Positions 1 through 9,554 of a stretch of DNA of 49,560 bases are shown here, one piece after another. The stretch covers positions 1-49,560 of the forward strand of contig JACIWT010000016.1 of the NCBI GenBank assembly GCA_014360825.1. Direction: 5' to 3'. This stretch comes from Chloroflexota bacterium. GTDB lineage: Bacteria > Chloroflexota > Anaerolineae > UBA2200 > JACIWT01. The notes beneath the pieces were generated by a model. The model was given only the letters and a program-made list of their open reading frames with translations, was not told the origin of the DNA and did no database searches. Position 1 is the stretch's first letter. The number at the start of each line of letters is the position of its first letter. The translations under genes were made by a program, and so were the position numbers.

Positions 1-150
1 TCGTTCACTCGGTGGTATCCTTTCCATGGCGTGTGGTCCTTTCTACCCTTCCGGGATGGTGATGGGTTTGTTCGCCATAGTGTACCACACGCCGTTTGAT
101 TTTACAGGAGTGTACTGCCATCACCTTCCCCGGTTTTGCGATACGTATAC
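1..150. other. Left-edge upstream region without a complete gene
   Basis: I see no complete gene here. On the minus strand an ATG at 27-25 is preceded by an AAAGGA-like ribosome site and stays open for nine codons to the window edge, so a divergent gene may begin here. The stretch is too short to judge, and the regulatory DNA between two divergent genes is the safest description. Confidence 0.3.
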
Positions 151-179
151 TTGACAAAGAAAACTGAATCTGCTATAAT
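151..179 (+). promoter_or_regulatory. Consensus sigma-70-type promoter of the lacI-type/sugar transporter operon
   Basis: TTGACA at 151-156 and TATAAT at 174-179 are separated by exactly 17 bp; both hexamers are perfect. It lies about 75 bp upstream of the regulator start at 252 and no other promoter of this quality is visible before the transporter genes. It probably drives the regulator and, by read-through, the ABC genes and trehalose synthase. Confidence 0.85.
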
Positions 180-185
180 AACATG

Positions 186-205
186 TGTTAGTAACATAGT
201 TTACT
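186..205. promoter_or_regulatory. Probable LacI-family operator
   Basis: Directly downstream of the -10 box there are two overlapping dyads: TGTTAGTAACA (186-196, perfect palindrome) and AGTAACATAGTTTACT (190-205, AGTAA/TTACT half sites). The position, over the transcription start and early transcribed region, suits repression by the LacI-family protein encoded next. Autoregulation is an inference from position and symmetry. Confidence 0.5.
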
Positions 206-251
206 GAACGCTGTTAGTCTTTTGTAATCGGTCAACGGAGAAAGGGATGCT

Positions 252-1271
252 ATGGCCAAGAAGCGCGCGACCAGCAAGGAAGTGGCCGAGCGGGCGGATG
301 TCTCGCGGACAACGGTCTCCCTCGTCCTCAATCGCGTTCGTGGCACCAATATCCCCGAGGAGACCCGCCAGCGGGTCCTGGAAGTCGCCCGCGAACTCAA
401 CTATCATCCCACCCGCACCGTTGGCCTAGTCCTCTGCCAGAGCCCCGATCGCATCTTCGCCGATGCCTTCTTACCTGACGTACTGCGCGGTCTCAGCAAT
501 CGCCTCGAGCGCCAGGATTTCCGCGTCATCGTGCACTCCGTCGAAGACGTCTCCGCGCCAGAAGCCTACATTGGCCTGGCTGAAGAAAAACAGATCGCCG
601 GCATCATCCTCTCCGGCCCTCGCTCCGACGACCAACAGTTGCCTCGCCTTCATGAAGGGGGCTTTCCTATCGTTCTTTTGGGCCAACTTCGTGACTCCAG
701 CGTTCCCTTCGTAGATGTGGACAACAAGGAGGGCGCGCGTCGAGCTGTCTCTCACCTCATCGGTCTGGGACACCGCCGCATTGCCCACATCACCAACGCT
801 CCCCTGCAGTACACCGCGAGTGAAGACCGCTGGCGCGGCTATCAGGCTGCTCTCGCCGACGCAGGCATTGCTTATGACCCGGATCTGGTGCGCTATGGCG
901 ATTTCCTACAGGAAAGCGGCTACCGGGCCATGGTGGAACTCCTTGACCTGCGACCCTTGCCCACTGCTGCCTTCATCGCCAGCGACCTGGTCGCCTTCGG
1001 GGCAATGGTGGCCATTAAACAGCGTGGCCTACGTATCCCCGATGACATCGCTATCGTCGCCTTTGACGACGTGCGACTAGCCCACCACATTGACCCGCCC
1101 CTTACCACAGTCCGCTTGCCCGCTTACGATCTGGGCTGGAATGCCGGCGACATGCTGCTGAAGATCATCTACGGCCTGGACGTGCCGGAACCCCACATCC
1201 TCCTGCCCACCGAACTGGTGGTGCGGGAATCGTGCGGTGCAAGGCGGCTTGCACCGCACCGTAACAATTGA
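252..1271 (+). CDS. LacI/GalR-family transcriptional regulator
   Basis: 339 residues, normal for the family. Residues 5-55 form the LacI helix-turn-helix and hinge ([18 protein letters not shown], then [12 protein letters not shown]). The rest is a periplasmic-binding-protein-like sugar sensor with typical segments such as [18 protein letters not shown] and [18 protein letters not shown] near the C terminus. Family knowledge predicts a dimeric repressor released or activated by a sugar. It sits directly upstream of a sugar ABC importer and trehalose synthase on the same strand, so it most likely controls them in response to maltose, trehalose or a related glucoside. The ATG at 252 is chosen because the HTH begins at once and an AAAGGGA site lies just upstream. 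The specific ligand cannot be read from sequence. Confidence 0.9.
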   Translation: MAKKRATSKEVAERADVSRTTVSLVLNRVRGTNIPEETRQRVLEVARELNYHPTRTVGLVLCQSPDRIFADAFLPDVLRGLSNRLERQDFRVIVHSVEDVSAPEAYIGLAEEKQIAGIILSGPRSDDQQLPRLHEGGFPIVLLGQLRDSSVPFVDVDNKEGARRAVSHLIGLGHRRIAHITNAPLQYTASEDRWRGYQAALADAGIAYDPDLVRYGDFLQESGYRAMVELLDLRPLPTAAFIASDLVAFGAMVAIKQRGLRIPDDIAIVAFDDVRLAHHIDPPLTTVRLPAYDLGWNAGDMLLKIIYGLDVPEPHILLPTELVVRESCGARRLAPHRNN

Positions 1272-1354
1272 AGAGGAGGTGATCTGCAAAAAGGAACAAG
1301 TTCGTTTTGGTCACTATTGAGAATGTAAAGGATGATTTTCTTAGGAGGAGAAAA

Positions 1355-2716
1355 ATGTTCACGAGTAAGAAACTCGCAGTCGCGATCAGCCTCGTCGCTG
1401 TGCTCAGCATGGTGCTCGGTGCTTGTGCTCCTGCCCCGACACCGACCCCACGTCCCTTCCCGCGGACGCCAACGCCCGCCCCAACCACACCCGAACCGAC
1501 TGTCCCGCCCAAGGACTTGGCTGGTCAGACGGTGAACGTGATGGGAGTGTGGGGTGGCGCTGAACTCGACACCTTCAAGGCCGCCTACGCCCCCTGGGAA
1601 GAGCGCACCGGCGCCAAAGTCGAGGGCGAGTTCACCCGCGACCTCATCGCCGTCCTCAAAACCCGCGTGGAGGCCGGCAACCCGCCCGACATCGCCATCC
1701 TCCCCAACCCGGGCGAAATGGTCACTTACGCCAAGGCCGGCAAACTCCAAGAACTCAACTTCCTCGACATGACCGCCCTCAAGAAAGACTACGCCCAGGC
1801 CTGGCTCGACGTCGGCTCCTACCAGGGCAAACTCTACGCCATCGCCTTCAAGGCCGCCAACAAGGGCACCGTCTGGTACAGCCCCAAAAACTTCGCCGCC
1901 AAGGGCTACTCCATCCCCACCACCTGGGATGAACTACTCGCCCTCTCCGATAAAATCGTCGCCGACGGCGCTACCCCCTGGTCCATCGCCACCGAGTCCG
2001 GCGCCGCTACCGGCTGGTCCCTCACCGACTGGATCGCCCAGATCGTGCTCACCCAGTCCGGCCCTGAGGTCTACGATAAGTGGGTCGCACACCAAATCCC
2101 CTGGACCGACCCCGCCATCAAGAAGGCCTTCCAAACCTTCGGCCAAATCGCTACAACCTCAGGCTATGTCCTCAACGGCGTAGATGGCATCATCGCCACC
2201 AACTTCATCAACGGCTCCTACGCCATCATGGACGGCACCGCCTACATGTACTTCCTCGGCGACTTCACCGAAGGCTTCATCCGCGACCAGTACCCGGAGG
2301 CTGTGCCCGGCCAGGACTACGCCTTCTTCCCCTGGCCCGATAAGGGCTGGCCAGGCTCCGGCGGCATCACCGGCGGCGTGGACGTGGTGGTCTGCTTCAA
2401 CGACAAACCCGCCACCAAGTCCTTCATGGCCTACCTGGCCTCGGCCGAACCGCAGACCATCTGGGCCAAGGCCGGCGGCTACACCTCGCCCAACAAGAGC
2501 GTCCCGCTGGATGCCTACCCCAACGCCGTGGCCCGCACCTCTGCCGAAATGCTCACCACCGCCACCTCCTTCCGCGTCGGCGCCGGGGACCTCATGGGCG
2601 GCGCTCTCCAGCAGGAGTTCTGGAAACAAGCCGTCGAGTTCGTCAAGAACCCCGCCAACCTCGACGCCTACCTGGCCGCTCTCGAAGCCAAGGCCATTGA
2701 ACAGATGGGCCAGTAG
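1355..2716 (+). CDS. Sugar ABC transporter substrate-binding lipoprotein
   Basis: 453 residues from ATG 1355, which has AGGAGGAG 5 bp upstream; an in-frame start at 1307 would place residues before the signal peptide and lacks a good ribosome site. The N terminus has Lys-Lys, a hydrophobic stretch and the lipobox VLGAC with Cys24, then a Pro/Thr-rich tether (about residues 25-55). The remainder is a family 1 (MalE/UgpB-like) solute-binding protein: NVMGVWGGAELDTFKAAYAPWEE, FKAANKGTVWYS, PTTWDELLAL, FPWPDKGWPG. It should capture a sugar outside the membrane and deliver it to the two permeases that follow. No ATP-binding subunit is encoded nearby, so a shared MsmK-like ATPase elsewhere in the genome is expected. 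A strong hairpin follows the stop codon. Confidence 0.92.
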   Translation: MFTSKKLAVAISLVAVLSMVLGACAPAPTPTPRPFPRTPTPAPTTPEPTVPPKDLAGQTVNVMGVWGGAELDTFKAAYAPWEERTGAKVEGEFTRDLIAVLKTRVEAGNPPDIAILPNPGEMVTYAKAGKLQELNFLDMTALKKDYAQAWLDVGSYQGKLYAIAFKAANKGTVWYSPKNFAAKGYSIPTTWDELLALSDKIVADGATPWSIATESGAATGWSLTDWIAQIVLTQSGPEVYDKWVAHQIPWTDPAIKKAFQTFGQIATTSGYVLNGVDGIIATNFINGSYAIMDGTAYMYFLGDFTEGFIRDQYPEAVPGQDYAFFPWPDKGWPGSGGITGGVDVVVCFNDKPATKSFMAYLASAEPQTIWAKAGGYTSPNKSVPLDAYPNAVARTSAEMLTTATSFRVGAGDLMGGALQQEFWKQAVEFVKNPANLDAYLAALEAKAIEQMGQ

Positions 2717-2730
2717 TCGCTGACTAACTC

Positions 2731-2766
2731 CCGAGGCAACCTGCCCTTGTAGGCGGGTTGCCTCGG
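2731..2766 (+). promoter_or_regulatory. Intercistronic hairpin after the binding-protein gene
   Basis: CCGAGGCAACCTGCC pairs with GGCGGGTTGCCTCGG to give a 15-bp stem (one G-U pair) and a six-base loop. It is not followed by a T-run, so it is not a standard terminator. In MalE-type operons such hairpins typically protect the upstream message and lower permease expression; that role is inferred here. Confidence 0.6.
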
Positions 2767-2800
2767 TCTGTGTAAGTATAACAACCCAGGAGGAATGCAT

Positions 2801-3736
2801 ATGTCCGGCAGAAAAGTCAGTATCGTACCCTGGTTGTGGGTAGCGCCTGCCGTCCTCATGCTACTGGTCTACCTGGTTTACCCGGTCATCAACACTGCGT
2901 ATCTCAGTTTCCTGGACAGGGATTCCAAGATCTACGTGGGTGGGCAGAACTACCAGTGGATTTTCGGGCAGGTCATCCGGGCGAATGAGCCACCAGAAAA
3001 CGCCCGTCATCTCATTGGTGACTTTTACTATTTGCCCGGCGATCGGGAGACCGGCAAGGCGCTACGGAACAACGCTTTGTGGCTCATCATTTTCACGACT
3101 TGCACGGTTGGCTTCGGCCTGGTGATCGCGGTGCTCTTCGATCGCGTGCGCTACGAGACATTGGTTAAGTCATTTATCTTCCTGCCACAGGCCATCTCCT
3201 TTGTAGCGGCAGGGGCCATCTGGAAGTTCATGATGGACTTCAATCCCAATATTGGGCTCGTCAACGCCGTCCTCAAGAACTTGCTACTTCGCAATCCGAT
3301 CGCTTGGCTGCAAAGAGAGCCGGTGAACAACTCCGTGCTCATCGTCGTTGGCATCTGGATGTGGACCGGGTTCTGCATGGTCATTTTGTCAGCGGCGCTC
3401 AAAAGCATCCCCAAGGAAATCATCGAGGCTGCACGTGTGGACGGAGCCAATGAGTGGCAGATATTCTGGCGGGTGACCGTGCCTATGCTGAGCACAACCA
3501 TCATCGTGGTCGCCACCACGATGATCATTAACGTACTCAAGGTATTCGATATCGTCTACGTGATGACCAGTGGTCGCAATGGAACCGACGTGATCGCTAA
3601 CCGGATGTATTTTCTGTTCTACGTGGATGGCCAGAATGGCCGGTCAGCAGCGGTCGCCGTGATCCTGCTTCTGGCTATCATCCCAATAATGCTGTTTAAT
3701 GTCCGCCGCTTCCGGGCGGAGGAGGCAATGCGATGA
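2801..3736 (+). CDS. Sugar ABC transporter permease (MalF-type)
   Basis: 311 residues from ATG 2801; an alternative in-frame ATG at 2795 is only 1 bp from the AGGAGG site, whereas 2801 has 7 bp spacing. About six membrane helices are visible (WLWVAPAVLMLLVYLVYPVI, ALWLIIFTTCTVGFGLVIAVLF, FIFLPQAISFVAAGAI, VVGIWMWTGFCMVILSAAL and others). The cytoplasmic EAA loop reads EIIEAARVDGANEWQIFWRVTVP, the docking site for the ATPase in binding-protein-dependent importers. It follows the binding protein and overlaps the second permease by 4 bp, so the two permeases are translationally coupled and should form the transmembrane heterodimer. Confidence 0.93.
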   Translation: MSGRKVSIVPWLWVAPAVLMLLVYLVYPVINTAYLSFLDRDSKIYVGGQNYQWIFGQVIRANEPPENARHLIGDFYYLPGDRETGKALRNNALWLIIFTTCTVGFGLVIAVLFDRVRYETLVKSFIFLPQAISFVAAGAIWKFMMDFNPNIGLVNAVLKNLLLRNPIAWLQREPVNNSVLIVVGIWMWTGFCMVILSAALKSIPKEIIEAARVDGANEWQIFWRVTVPMLSTTIIVVATTMIINVLKVFDIVYVMTSGRNGTDVIANRMYFLFYVDGQNGRSAAVAVILLLAIIPIMLFNVRRFRAEEAMR

Positions 3737-4584
3737 CCCAAAGAATTGTCAAAGCCCTGTCTACAGCACCTCTACACGCCGTCATTTTACTCATTACTTT
3801 CATCTGGACGTTGCCCTCGGTAGGCTTGCTCATCAGTTCATTCCGACCAGCACGGGCCGTCCGCGTCAGTGGCTGGTGGACCTCATTCCAAACACCGTTT
3901 CAGTACACACTGGACAACTATGTCAAAGTGCTCACTGAAGCCGGCATGGGCCAGGCTTTCATCAACAGCCTGAAGATCAGCATTCCCGCAACGATCATCC
4001 CCATCCTGGTTGCGGCCTTCGCTGCCTATGCTTTTGCCTGGATGCGTTTCCCGGGGCGAGATCTGCTCTTTATCATCGTGGTGGGGCTCCTGGTCGTCCC
4101 CCTGCAGATGACGCTGATCCCGATCCTCAGACTATACACCCAAATTGGCCTGACCGGGACGTTGCTTGGCATCTGGCTGGCTCACACAGCCTATGGGTTG
4201 CCGTATGCCATCTACTTACTGCGCAATTTCTTCGGGGCACTGCCCAAAGATTTGTTCGAGTCCGCTTACCTGGATGGCGCTTCCAATTTGACGGCGTTCT
4301 TCCGGCTCGCGCTGCCGCTTTCCGTGCCCTCGCTGGCCTCACTGGGCATCTTCCAGTTTCTGTGGGTATGGAACGACCTGCTGGTGGCCCTCACCTATCT
4401 GGGCGGCAGACCTAGCGTCGCGCCAATGACCGTGCCTATCAGCAATCTGGTGAGTTCGCTCGGCGCCGGATGGGAGTTGCTCACCGCGGCGGCCTTCATC
4501 TCGATGGCTTTGCCCCTCGTTGTCTTCTTCTTGCTGCAGCGGTACTTCATTCGCGGCATTCTGGCGGGCGCGGTGAAAGGATAG
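3733..4584 (+). CDS. Sugar ABC transporter permease (MalG-type)
   Basis: 283 residues. The start ATG overlaps the previous stop (ATGCGATGA). Membrane helices include HAVILLITFIWTLPSVGLLI, ILVAAFAAYAFAWM, LLFIIVVGLLVVPLQMTLIP and AAAFISMALPLVVFFLL. The EAA loop is LFESAYLDGASNLTAFFRLALPLSVPS, and the protein ends with YFIRGILAGAVKG, a common ending in CUT1-family MalG-type permeases. It completes the importer with the preceding permease and binding protein. The next gene starts 35 bp downstream with its own ribosome site, so trehalose synthase is probably on the same message. Confidence 0.93.
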   Translation: MTQRIVKALSTAPLHAVILLITFIWTLPSVGLLISSFRPARAVRVSGWWTSFQTPFQYTLDNYVKVLTEAGMGQAFINSLKISIPATIIPILVAAFAAYAFAWMRFPGRDLLFIIVVGLLVVPLQMTLIPILRLYTQIGLTGTLLGIWLAHTAYGLPYAIYLLRNFFGALPKDLFESAYLDGASNLTAFFRLALPLSVPSLASLGIFQFLWVWNDLLVALTYLGGRPSVAPMTVPISNLVSSLGAGWELLTAAAFISMALPLVVFFLLQRYFIRGILAGAVKG

Positions 4585-4619
4585 AGCCTGCAGACATATC
4601 GGTTACGTGAGGAGGTATT

Positions 4620-6254
4620 GTGCCTGCGCGTGAAAGCGATGGACTCTGGTATAAAGATGCCATTTTCTATGAACTGTACGTCCGTGCCTTTTGCGATGGC
4701 GACGGCGATGGTCATGGAGACTTCAAGGGGCTGATCAGCAAGTTAGACTACTTGCAGGGGTTGGGCGTGGATTGCATTTGGCTCTTGCCAATATACGAGT
4801 CGCCGTTGGTGGACGATGGCTATGATGTCTCCGACTATTACAAGCTCCTGAAAGAATATGGCACCCTGGCCGATTTCAAAGCCCTGATCGAAGAGGCTCA
4901 CCGGCGCGGCATACGTGTCATCACCGATCTGGTGATGAACCACACTTCGGATCAGCATCCGTGGTTTGTTGCCTCTCGCGCCTCAGTGGATTCACCGTTC
5001 CGGGATTTCTACGTCTGGAGCAAGACGGACCAGAGGTATAAAGATGCCCGTATCATTTTCATAGACACCGAGTCATCAAACTGGGAATACGACCCCCTGA
5101 GCGGCGAATACTACTGGCATCGCTTCTTCCGCCAGCAGCCCGACCTCAACTACGACAACCCCAAAGTCCAGCAAGCCATGTTGGACATCATGGCATACTG
5201 GTTGGACATAGGCATTGACGGTTTCCGCGCCGATGCGGTGCCCTATCTCTTCGAACGCGAAGGGACCAATTGCGAAAACCTGCCTGAGACCCACGCTTAT
5301 CTCAAACGCGTGCGCCGCTTCCTGGACGAACACTATCCCCAGGCTATCTTCCTCGCCGAGGCCAACCAGTGGCCTGAGAACGTACGGGCCTACTTCGGCG
5401 ACGGCGACGAGATGCACATGGCCTTCCACTTTCCGGTCATGCCACGCCTGTTCATGGCCCTCCAGTTGGCCGACCGTACACCCATCGTGAGAATTCTGGA
5501 ACGCACCCCTCCCATCCCCGACTCGTGCCAGTGGTGCATTTTCCTGCGCAACCACGACGAACTAACACTGGAGATGGTGAGCGAGGAAGAGCGCCAATTC
5601 ATGTGGCACGCCTACGCACCGGACCAGCGGATGAGGCTCAATCTGGGTATCCGCCGTCGGTTAGCCCCTTTACTAGACAACGACCATCGCCGGATCGGAC
5701 TCTTAAATTCCATCCTCTTCACTCTGCCTGGCTCACCGATCATCTACTACGGCGATGAAATCGGGATGGGTGACAACATCGCCCTCAAGGACCGTGATGG
5801 CGTCCGTACGCCAATGCAGTGGACTGCAGGCCCAGGCGCGGGCTTTTCCATTGCTGACCCGGCGCATTTCTACGCACCAGTGATTGACGATGAGGTTTTC
5901 GGCTACCGACAGGTGAACGTCGAAGCACAGCAGAACGATCCACAATCTCTTCTGAGTGTGATGAAGCGGATGATAGCCGTGCGCAAGCAACATCCGACCT
6001 TCGGGCGTGGTGACATGCGTTTCCTACTGCCAGACAATGTCGCCATACTGGCCTATATCCGTCAGTATCAGGCGGAGACGATCTTGGTCCTGCACAACTT
6101 GTCGCCGGCCCAGCAATCGGTTCCGCTCGACCTGGCTGACTTCACAGGGGTAACGCCCACCGAGCTCCTTTCGGGCCGCACCTTCCCACCCATCTCGGCA
6201 AGTCCCTATGTGCTGTCGCTGCCCCCATACGGGTACTGGTGGCTGCGGTTATAG
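4620..6254 (+). CDS. treS: Trehalose synthase (maltose alpha-D-glucosyltransferase), GH13
   Basis: 544 residues from GTG 4620 with GGAGG 4 bp upstream. The four GH13 regions are all present in the form typical of Tre[15 protein letters not shown] (about 100), [20 protein letters not shown] with the nucleophile Asp (about 200), FLAEANQWP with the acid/base Glu (about 243), and [13 protein letters not shown] with the third carboxylate (about 308). The opening [21 protein letters not shown] is also characteristic. The enzyme interconverts maltose and trehalose by intramolecular transglucosylation in the cytosol. Its place behind an alpha-glucoside importer and LacI regulator suggests that imported maltose or trehalose is its substrate. 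No fused maltokinase domain is present. Other GH13 enzymes are less likely because region II and III wording is TreS-specific. Confidence 0.9.
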   Translation: MPARESDGLWYKDAIFYELYVRAFCDGDGDGHGDFKGLISKLDYLQGLGVDCIWLLPIYESPLVDDGYDVSDYYKLLKEYGTLADFKALIEEAHRRGIRVITDLVMNHTSDQHPWFVASRASVDSPFRDFYVWSKTDQRYKDARIIFIDTESSNWEYDPLSGEYYWHRFFRQQPDLNYDNPKVQQAMLDIMAYWLDIGIDGFRADAVPYLFEREGTNCENLPETHAYLKRVRRFLDEHYPQAIFLAEANQWPENVRAYFGDGDEMHMAFHFPVMPRLFMALQLADRTPIVRILERTPPIPDSCQWCIFLRNHDELTLEMVSEEERQFMWHAYAPDQRMRLNLGIRRRLAPLLDNDHRRIGLLNSILFTLPGSPIIYYGDEIGMGDNIALKDRDGVRTPMQWTAGPGAGFSIADPAHFYAPVIDDEVFGYRQVNVEAQQNDPQSLLSVMKRMIAVRKQHPTFGRGDMRFLLPDNVAILAYIRQYQAETILVLHNLSPAQQSVPLDLADFTGVTPTELLSGRTFPPISASPYVLSLPPYGYWWLRL

Positions 6255-6272
6255 ATCTCCCCTGGCTCCAGA

Positions 6273-6359
6273 CTTTTTGACACAAACCCCGCGACGTGAT
6301 ATACTCTATACCGATAGCGGAGCAGACATTGCGCGCGAGAAAGAGACAAGGCTGCCTGC
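6273..6359 (+). promoter_or_regulatory. Promoter-leader cassette, copy 1
   Basis: TTGACA (6277-6282) and TATACT (6300-6305) with 17 bp between them give a strong promoter. The surrounding 87 bp, including the transcribed part CCGATAGCGGAGC and GCGCGCGAGA, recur at 9434-9520 with 8 differences and no gaps. The secreted M23 protein starts about 150 bp downstream, so it has a long 5' leader. The gap 6255-6454 holds nothing else that I can identify. Confidence 0.8.
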
Positions 6360-6454
6360 TTCTTGAATTGAGAAGACAGGAGAGGTGGGGCAGTGCAAGA
6401 CCTGGCCGGTGGGTTGGGTAGCCCTCATCACGGACAACACGAGACAGTGTCACG

Positions 6455-9319
6455 ATGAGAAGAAATGCCCTGGTTATAACAGCAATTGCGTGCGTTCTGG
6501 TATTCACGGACATTGTGCCTACGACCCAGCCAGGGTCCACTGGCACGATTTGCTTACCACTCGTTTCGCCCAATCCCACTGCAGTACCCATGAAGCAAAA
6601 TGTAACTGGGCCCTCATCAGCCACCTATCCCACTGCGGACAACTTCCAGTTTCCACTGTCGGATTATGTGGTCAATGGCTACTACTTCGGGCAGGAAGTT
6701 GGCACAGACAGATACCACCTGGGGGAAGACGCTGGTAAGCCAGCCGGGACCCCAGTGTATGCAATCGGAAATGGCTACGTCCAGCGAATTTACGTTAACA
6801 CCGCATGTGGGGATTACGGGACAGCGGTCATTGTCGAACACCACCTCCCCGCTGGCGATCCAGCAGGTAGCTATGTAGTTTCGGTTTACGGTCACCTGCG
6901 CAGCAGAGACTTGCAAGTTGGCGTGGGCGAGGTCGCTAAAGGGCAACTCATCGGCTATCTGGGCAACTCGGATGAAAATGGTTGTTACGCACCACACCTT
7001 CATTTAGGGATCCGCAAGGGCGCTTACAGCAGCACTTGGGTGTATTGGGGCTATGGTAACGCTAGTGTGCTTGCCGATTGGCTACATCCCACCAACTTCA
7101 TCAACAGCCACCAGGGAGGTCCCACCCCTACCGCCACCCAACCCCCGCCTGGCTCGTGGCGAGTGGACTACTACAACGGCAGAAACTTCGAATCATATGC
7201 CTCCACAGACTACGAGACAAGCGCCTTTATCTCTCACAATTGGGGCACCAGTAGCCCAGGCCACAGCGTGGGCTTCGATAACTTCTCCATCCGCTACGAG
7301 CGCACCGCATACTTCGGCGAATCCGGGGATTGGAAGTTCACCATCCGCTCTGATGACGGCTTCCGGCTCTACATAGACGGCCAACTCGTGGCCCAGGAAT
7401 GGTGGGACGGCTGGCACGACGTAGGCCCTACCCGATACCTGACCGCCGGGAACCACCAGGTGAAGCTCGAATACTTTGAAGGCTCGGGCAACGCCAAGGT
7501 GGAACTGTCCTGGGCACGTTACACACCACCAGCAACACCTACTCGCACCGCCACCCAACCCCCACCAGGCTCGTGGCGAGTGGACTACTACAATGGCAGA
7601 AACTTTGACTCGTATGCCTCAACAGACTATGAGACAAGTGCCTTTATCTCTCACGACTGGGGTACCGGTAGCCCAGGCCACGGCGTGGGCTCCGATAACT
7701 TCTCCATCCGCTACGAGCGCACCGCGTCCTTTGGCGAGTCCGGGGATTGGAAGTTCACCGTCCGCTCCGACGATGGCTTCCGCCTGTACGTAGACGGCCA
7801 GCTCGTGGCCCAGGAATGGTGGGATGGCTGGCACGACGTGAGCCCTACCCGATACCTGAACGCCGGTAACCACCAGGTCAAACTCGAATACTTTGAAGGC
7901 TCAGGCAACGCCAAGGTGGAGTTGTCCTGGACACGTTACACGCCGCCGCCAACGCCTACTTCTCAGCCCGACACTGAAAAGCCCGTTGTGAACTGGGTTG
8001 CACCAGTTGGCAACGAACAAGTGTATCCCGTCAGAGACGAAGTAATCCTATTGGAGGTCAGTGCAACCGACAATGTGGCTGTTTCCAGAGTTCGATTCTA
8101 CCGCTGGGACGCAGTGAACCCGCGGTTCTGCGAAATTGGTGAAGACTACACTGCCCCCTACCAGGCGAGTCTTGATTGCCGTACGCTAAACTACGGCTGG
8201 AATCAGGTGTTTGCAGAGGCTTACGACACAGCTGGAAATGTGTCAGATTGGAAATGGATCTGGCTCGACCGAGCTAGTCCCAAGCCTGATCTACATCCTT
8301 ACGCCCCTGAGGGCTACCCCTATCCGGTTGTGCCCTCATCCATCCTGGGCACGCACGAGGTTAACACTCTTTATGCCGGCCGGCCCACCTACTTCGACTG
8401 GTATTTCATTAACAGCGGCAATGCAACCGCTTCGGGGGGCTTTTACGTAGAACTCTGGGTGGATAACACGAGACACATACGTTATCCTTATTCTGATTAC
8501 TGTGTCGGCTGCTGGGGAGGATTCGATGATTGGGCCATAGTCATCAACACATCCGGTTGGCACACGGTCCGGTTGAGCGTGGACCCCGACAACACAGTAC
8601 ATGAGTCAAACGAGAACAACAATGTCTGGGAAAGTCAATTCTACTGGGAAAGTGTAGCAACGCTAACCGCTACTCCCACTTGGACCCGGACGCCGACATC
8701 TACTCCAACCCGCACTCGGACACCAACAGTTACACCGACCAAAACAAATACCCCTACTCGTACACCGACCAACACGTCCACCCCCACGTTTACTCCGACC
8801 AAAACGCTCACGCACACACCAACGCGCACATCTACGCCGGTTAGGACTAATACGTCTACCTGCACACCGACCAAGACGTCCACCCCAATGTTTACTCCGA
8901 CTGCCACGCCCCCACAGACGCCAACACGCACATCTACACTAACCAGGACGCCCACGGTGACACCCACCTTGTCCAACCAGCCATACTATGTGGACGTGAT
9001 CGCCCATCCGTCGAACATACCCGCTGATGGCCTCTCCATATCCACAGTGTCGGCGTTGGTGCAAGATGAGGAAGGCAATTCTGTCCGAGATGGCACGCTT
9101 ATTGGGTTTACTACGAACTTTGGAATGTGGGTCGAGACTGGCACGACCGTTTACACCAGTGCGACCAAAAGCGGCATTGCGATCGCACATCTGCGGGCTG
9201 ACACGGTTCCGCGCACCGCCGAAGTCTGGGCCTATACAGAGAATGGTCGTGGCGATTTCACCTACGTGATCTTCCAAGCGTTGTTGAAGGTGTACCTGCC
9301 GGTTATCCTGCGTCCCTAA
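6455..9319 (+). CDS. Secreted multidomain protein: M23 peptidase, two PA14 domains, CARDB-like, Thr/Pro stalk, Ig-like
   Basis: 954 residues with an N-terminal signal sequence ([19 protein letters not shown]). Residues 60-210 form an M23 metallopeptidase domain whose zinc ligands are visible in [17 protein letters not shown] and HLHLGI, with YGHL between them; the known role of the family is cutting peptide cross-links of peptidoglycan or other proteins. Two nearly identical PA14 domains follow (about 230-355 and 370-495; likely glycan binding), then an Ig-like segment opening [14 protein letters not shown], a CARDB-like domain ([14 protein letters not shown]), a roughly 100-residue Thr/Pro stalk, and an invasin-like Ig domain ([22 protein letters not shown]). 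The last residues VYLPVILRP match a tail common on exported Chloroflexota proteins. The ribosome site before ATG 6455 is weak. Substrate and cell-surface attachment are unknown. Confidence 0.85.
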   Translation: MRRNALVITAIACVLVFTDIVPTTQPGSTGTICLPLVSPNPTAVPMKQNVTGPSSATYPTADNFQFPLSDYVVNGYYFGQEVGTDRYHLGEDAGKPAGTPVYAIGNGYVQRIYVNTACGDYGTAVIVEHHLPAGDPAGSYVVSVYGHLRSRDLQVGVGEVAKGQLIGYLGNSDENGCYAPHLHLGIRKGAYSSTWVYWGYGNASVLADWLHPTNFINSHQGGPTPTATQPPPGSWRVDYYNGRNFESYASTDYETSAFISHNWGTSSPGHSVGFDNFSIRYERTAYFGESGDWKFTIRSDDGFRLYIDGQLVAQEWWDGWHDVGPTRYLTAGNHQVKLEYFEGSGNAKVELSWARYTPPATPTRTATQPPPGSWRVDYYNGRNFDSYASTDYETSAFISHDWGTGSPGHGVGSDNFSIRYERTASFGESGDWKFTVRSDDGFRLYVDGQLVAQEWWDGWHDVSPTRYLNAGNHQVKLEYFEGSGNAKVELSWTRYTPPPTPTSQPDTEKPVVNWVAPVGNEQVYPVRDEVILLEVSATDNVAVSRVRFYRWDAVNPRFCEIGEDYTAPYQASLDCRTLNYGWNQVFAEAYDTAGNVSDWKWIWLDRASPKPDLHPYAPEGYPYPVVPSSILGTHEVNTLYAGRPTYFDWYFINSGNATASGGFYVELWVDNTRHIRYPYSDYCVGCWGGFDDWAIVINTSGWHTVRLSVDPDNTVHESNENNNVWESQFYWESVATLTATPTWTRTPTSTPTRTRTPTVTPTKTNTPTRTPTNTSTPTFTPTKTLTHTPTRTSTPVRTNTSTCTPTKTSTPMFTPTATPPQTPTRTSTLTRTPTVTPTLSNQPYYVDVIAHPSNIPADGLSISTVSALVQDEEGNSVRDGTLIGFTTNFGMWVETGTTVYTSATKSGIAIAHLRADTVPRTAEVWAYTENGRGDFTYVIFQALLKVYLPVILRP
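7130..7958 (+). repeat. Tandem duplication encoding two PA14 domains
   Basis: Two units with a period of 417 bp (139 codons), 7130-7546 and 7547-about 7958, are nearly identical at the nucleotide level; for example GGCTCGTGGCGAGTGGACTA begins both. The differences are scattered single bases. The high identity suggests a recent duplication inside the gene or continuing gene conversion between units. Confidence 0.9.
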
Positions 9320-9396
9320 GGGGCTCGCCGTGCAGAGATGACCTCAATTCAAGATCCCAGATAGTGATAGTACAGCGCTTAGAGCAGTCTATATGT

Positions 9397-9419
9397 GGGG
9401 GTAGTGGTCATCTACCCCT
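9397..9419 (+). terminator. Weak terminator-like hairpin after the M23 gene
   Basis: GGGGTAG (9398-9404) pairs with CTACCCC (9412-9418) across a 7-base loop and is followed by TAGTTCATTTCTC, only modestly T-rich. It lies between the M23 stop and the second promoter cassette, so it may separate the two transcripts. Confidence 0.4.
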
Positions 9420-9433
9420 AGTTCATTTCTCAA

Positions 9434-9520
9434 CTTTTTGACACAAACTCCACGACGTGATATACTCTGCACCGATAGCGGAGCAAACATTGCGCGCGAG
9501 AAGGGGACAAGGCCGCCTGC
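9434..9520 (+). promoter_or_regulatory. Promoter-leader cassette, copy 2
   Basis: TTGACA (9438-9443), 17 bp, TATACT (9461-9466). The 87 bp align without gaps to 6273-6359 with 8 mismatches, so promoter and leader were duplicated together. It precedes the small membrane protein at 9555. A short similarity to the end of the cassette, GGCCGCCTG-CCTGTCTA, also occurs at 18862-18879 without a promoter. Confidence 0.8.
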
Positions 9521-9554
9521 CCTGTCTATGAAACCACAAGGAGGTCGAGACCAA

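Noticed and set aside
8641-8976. Minus-strand frame rich in Gly-Val repeats
   Set aside because: It is the antisense reading of the Thr/Pro stalk of the secreted protein.
9438-9554. Upstream ATG for the small membrane protein
   Set aside because: The codon lies within the -35 box of the promoter, before the transcription start.
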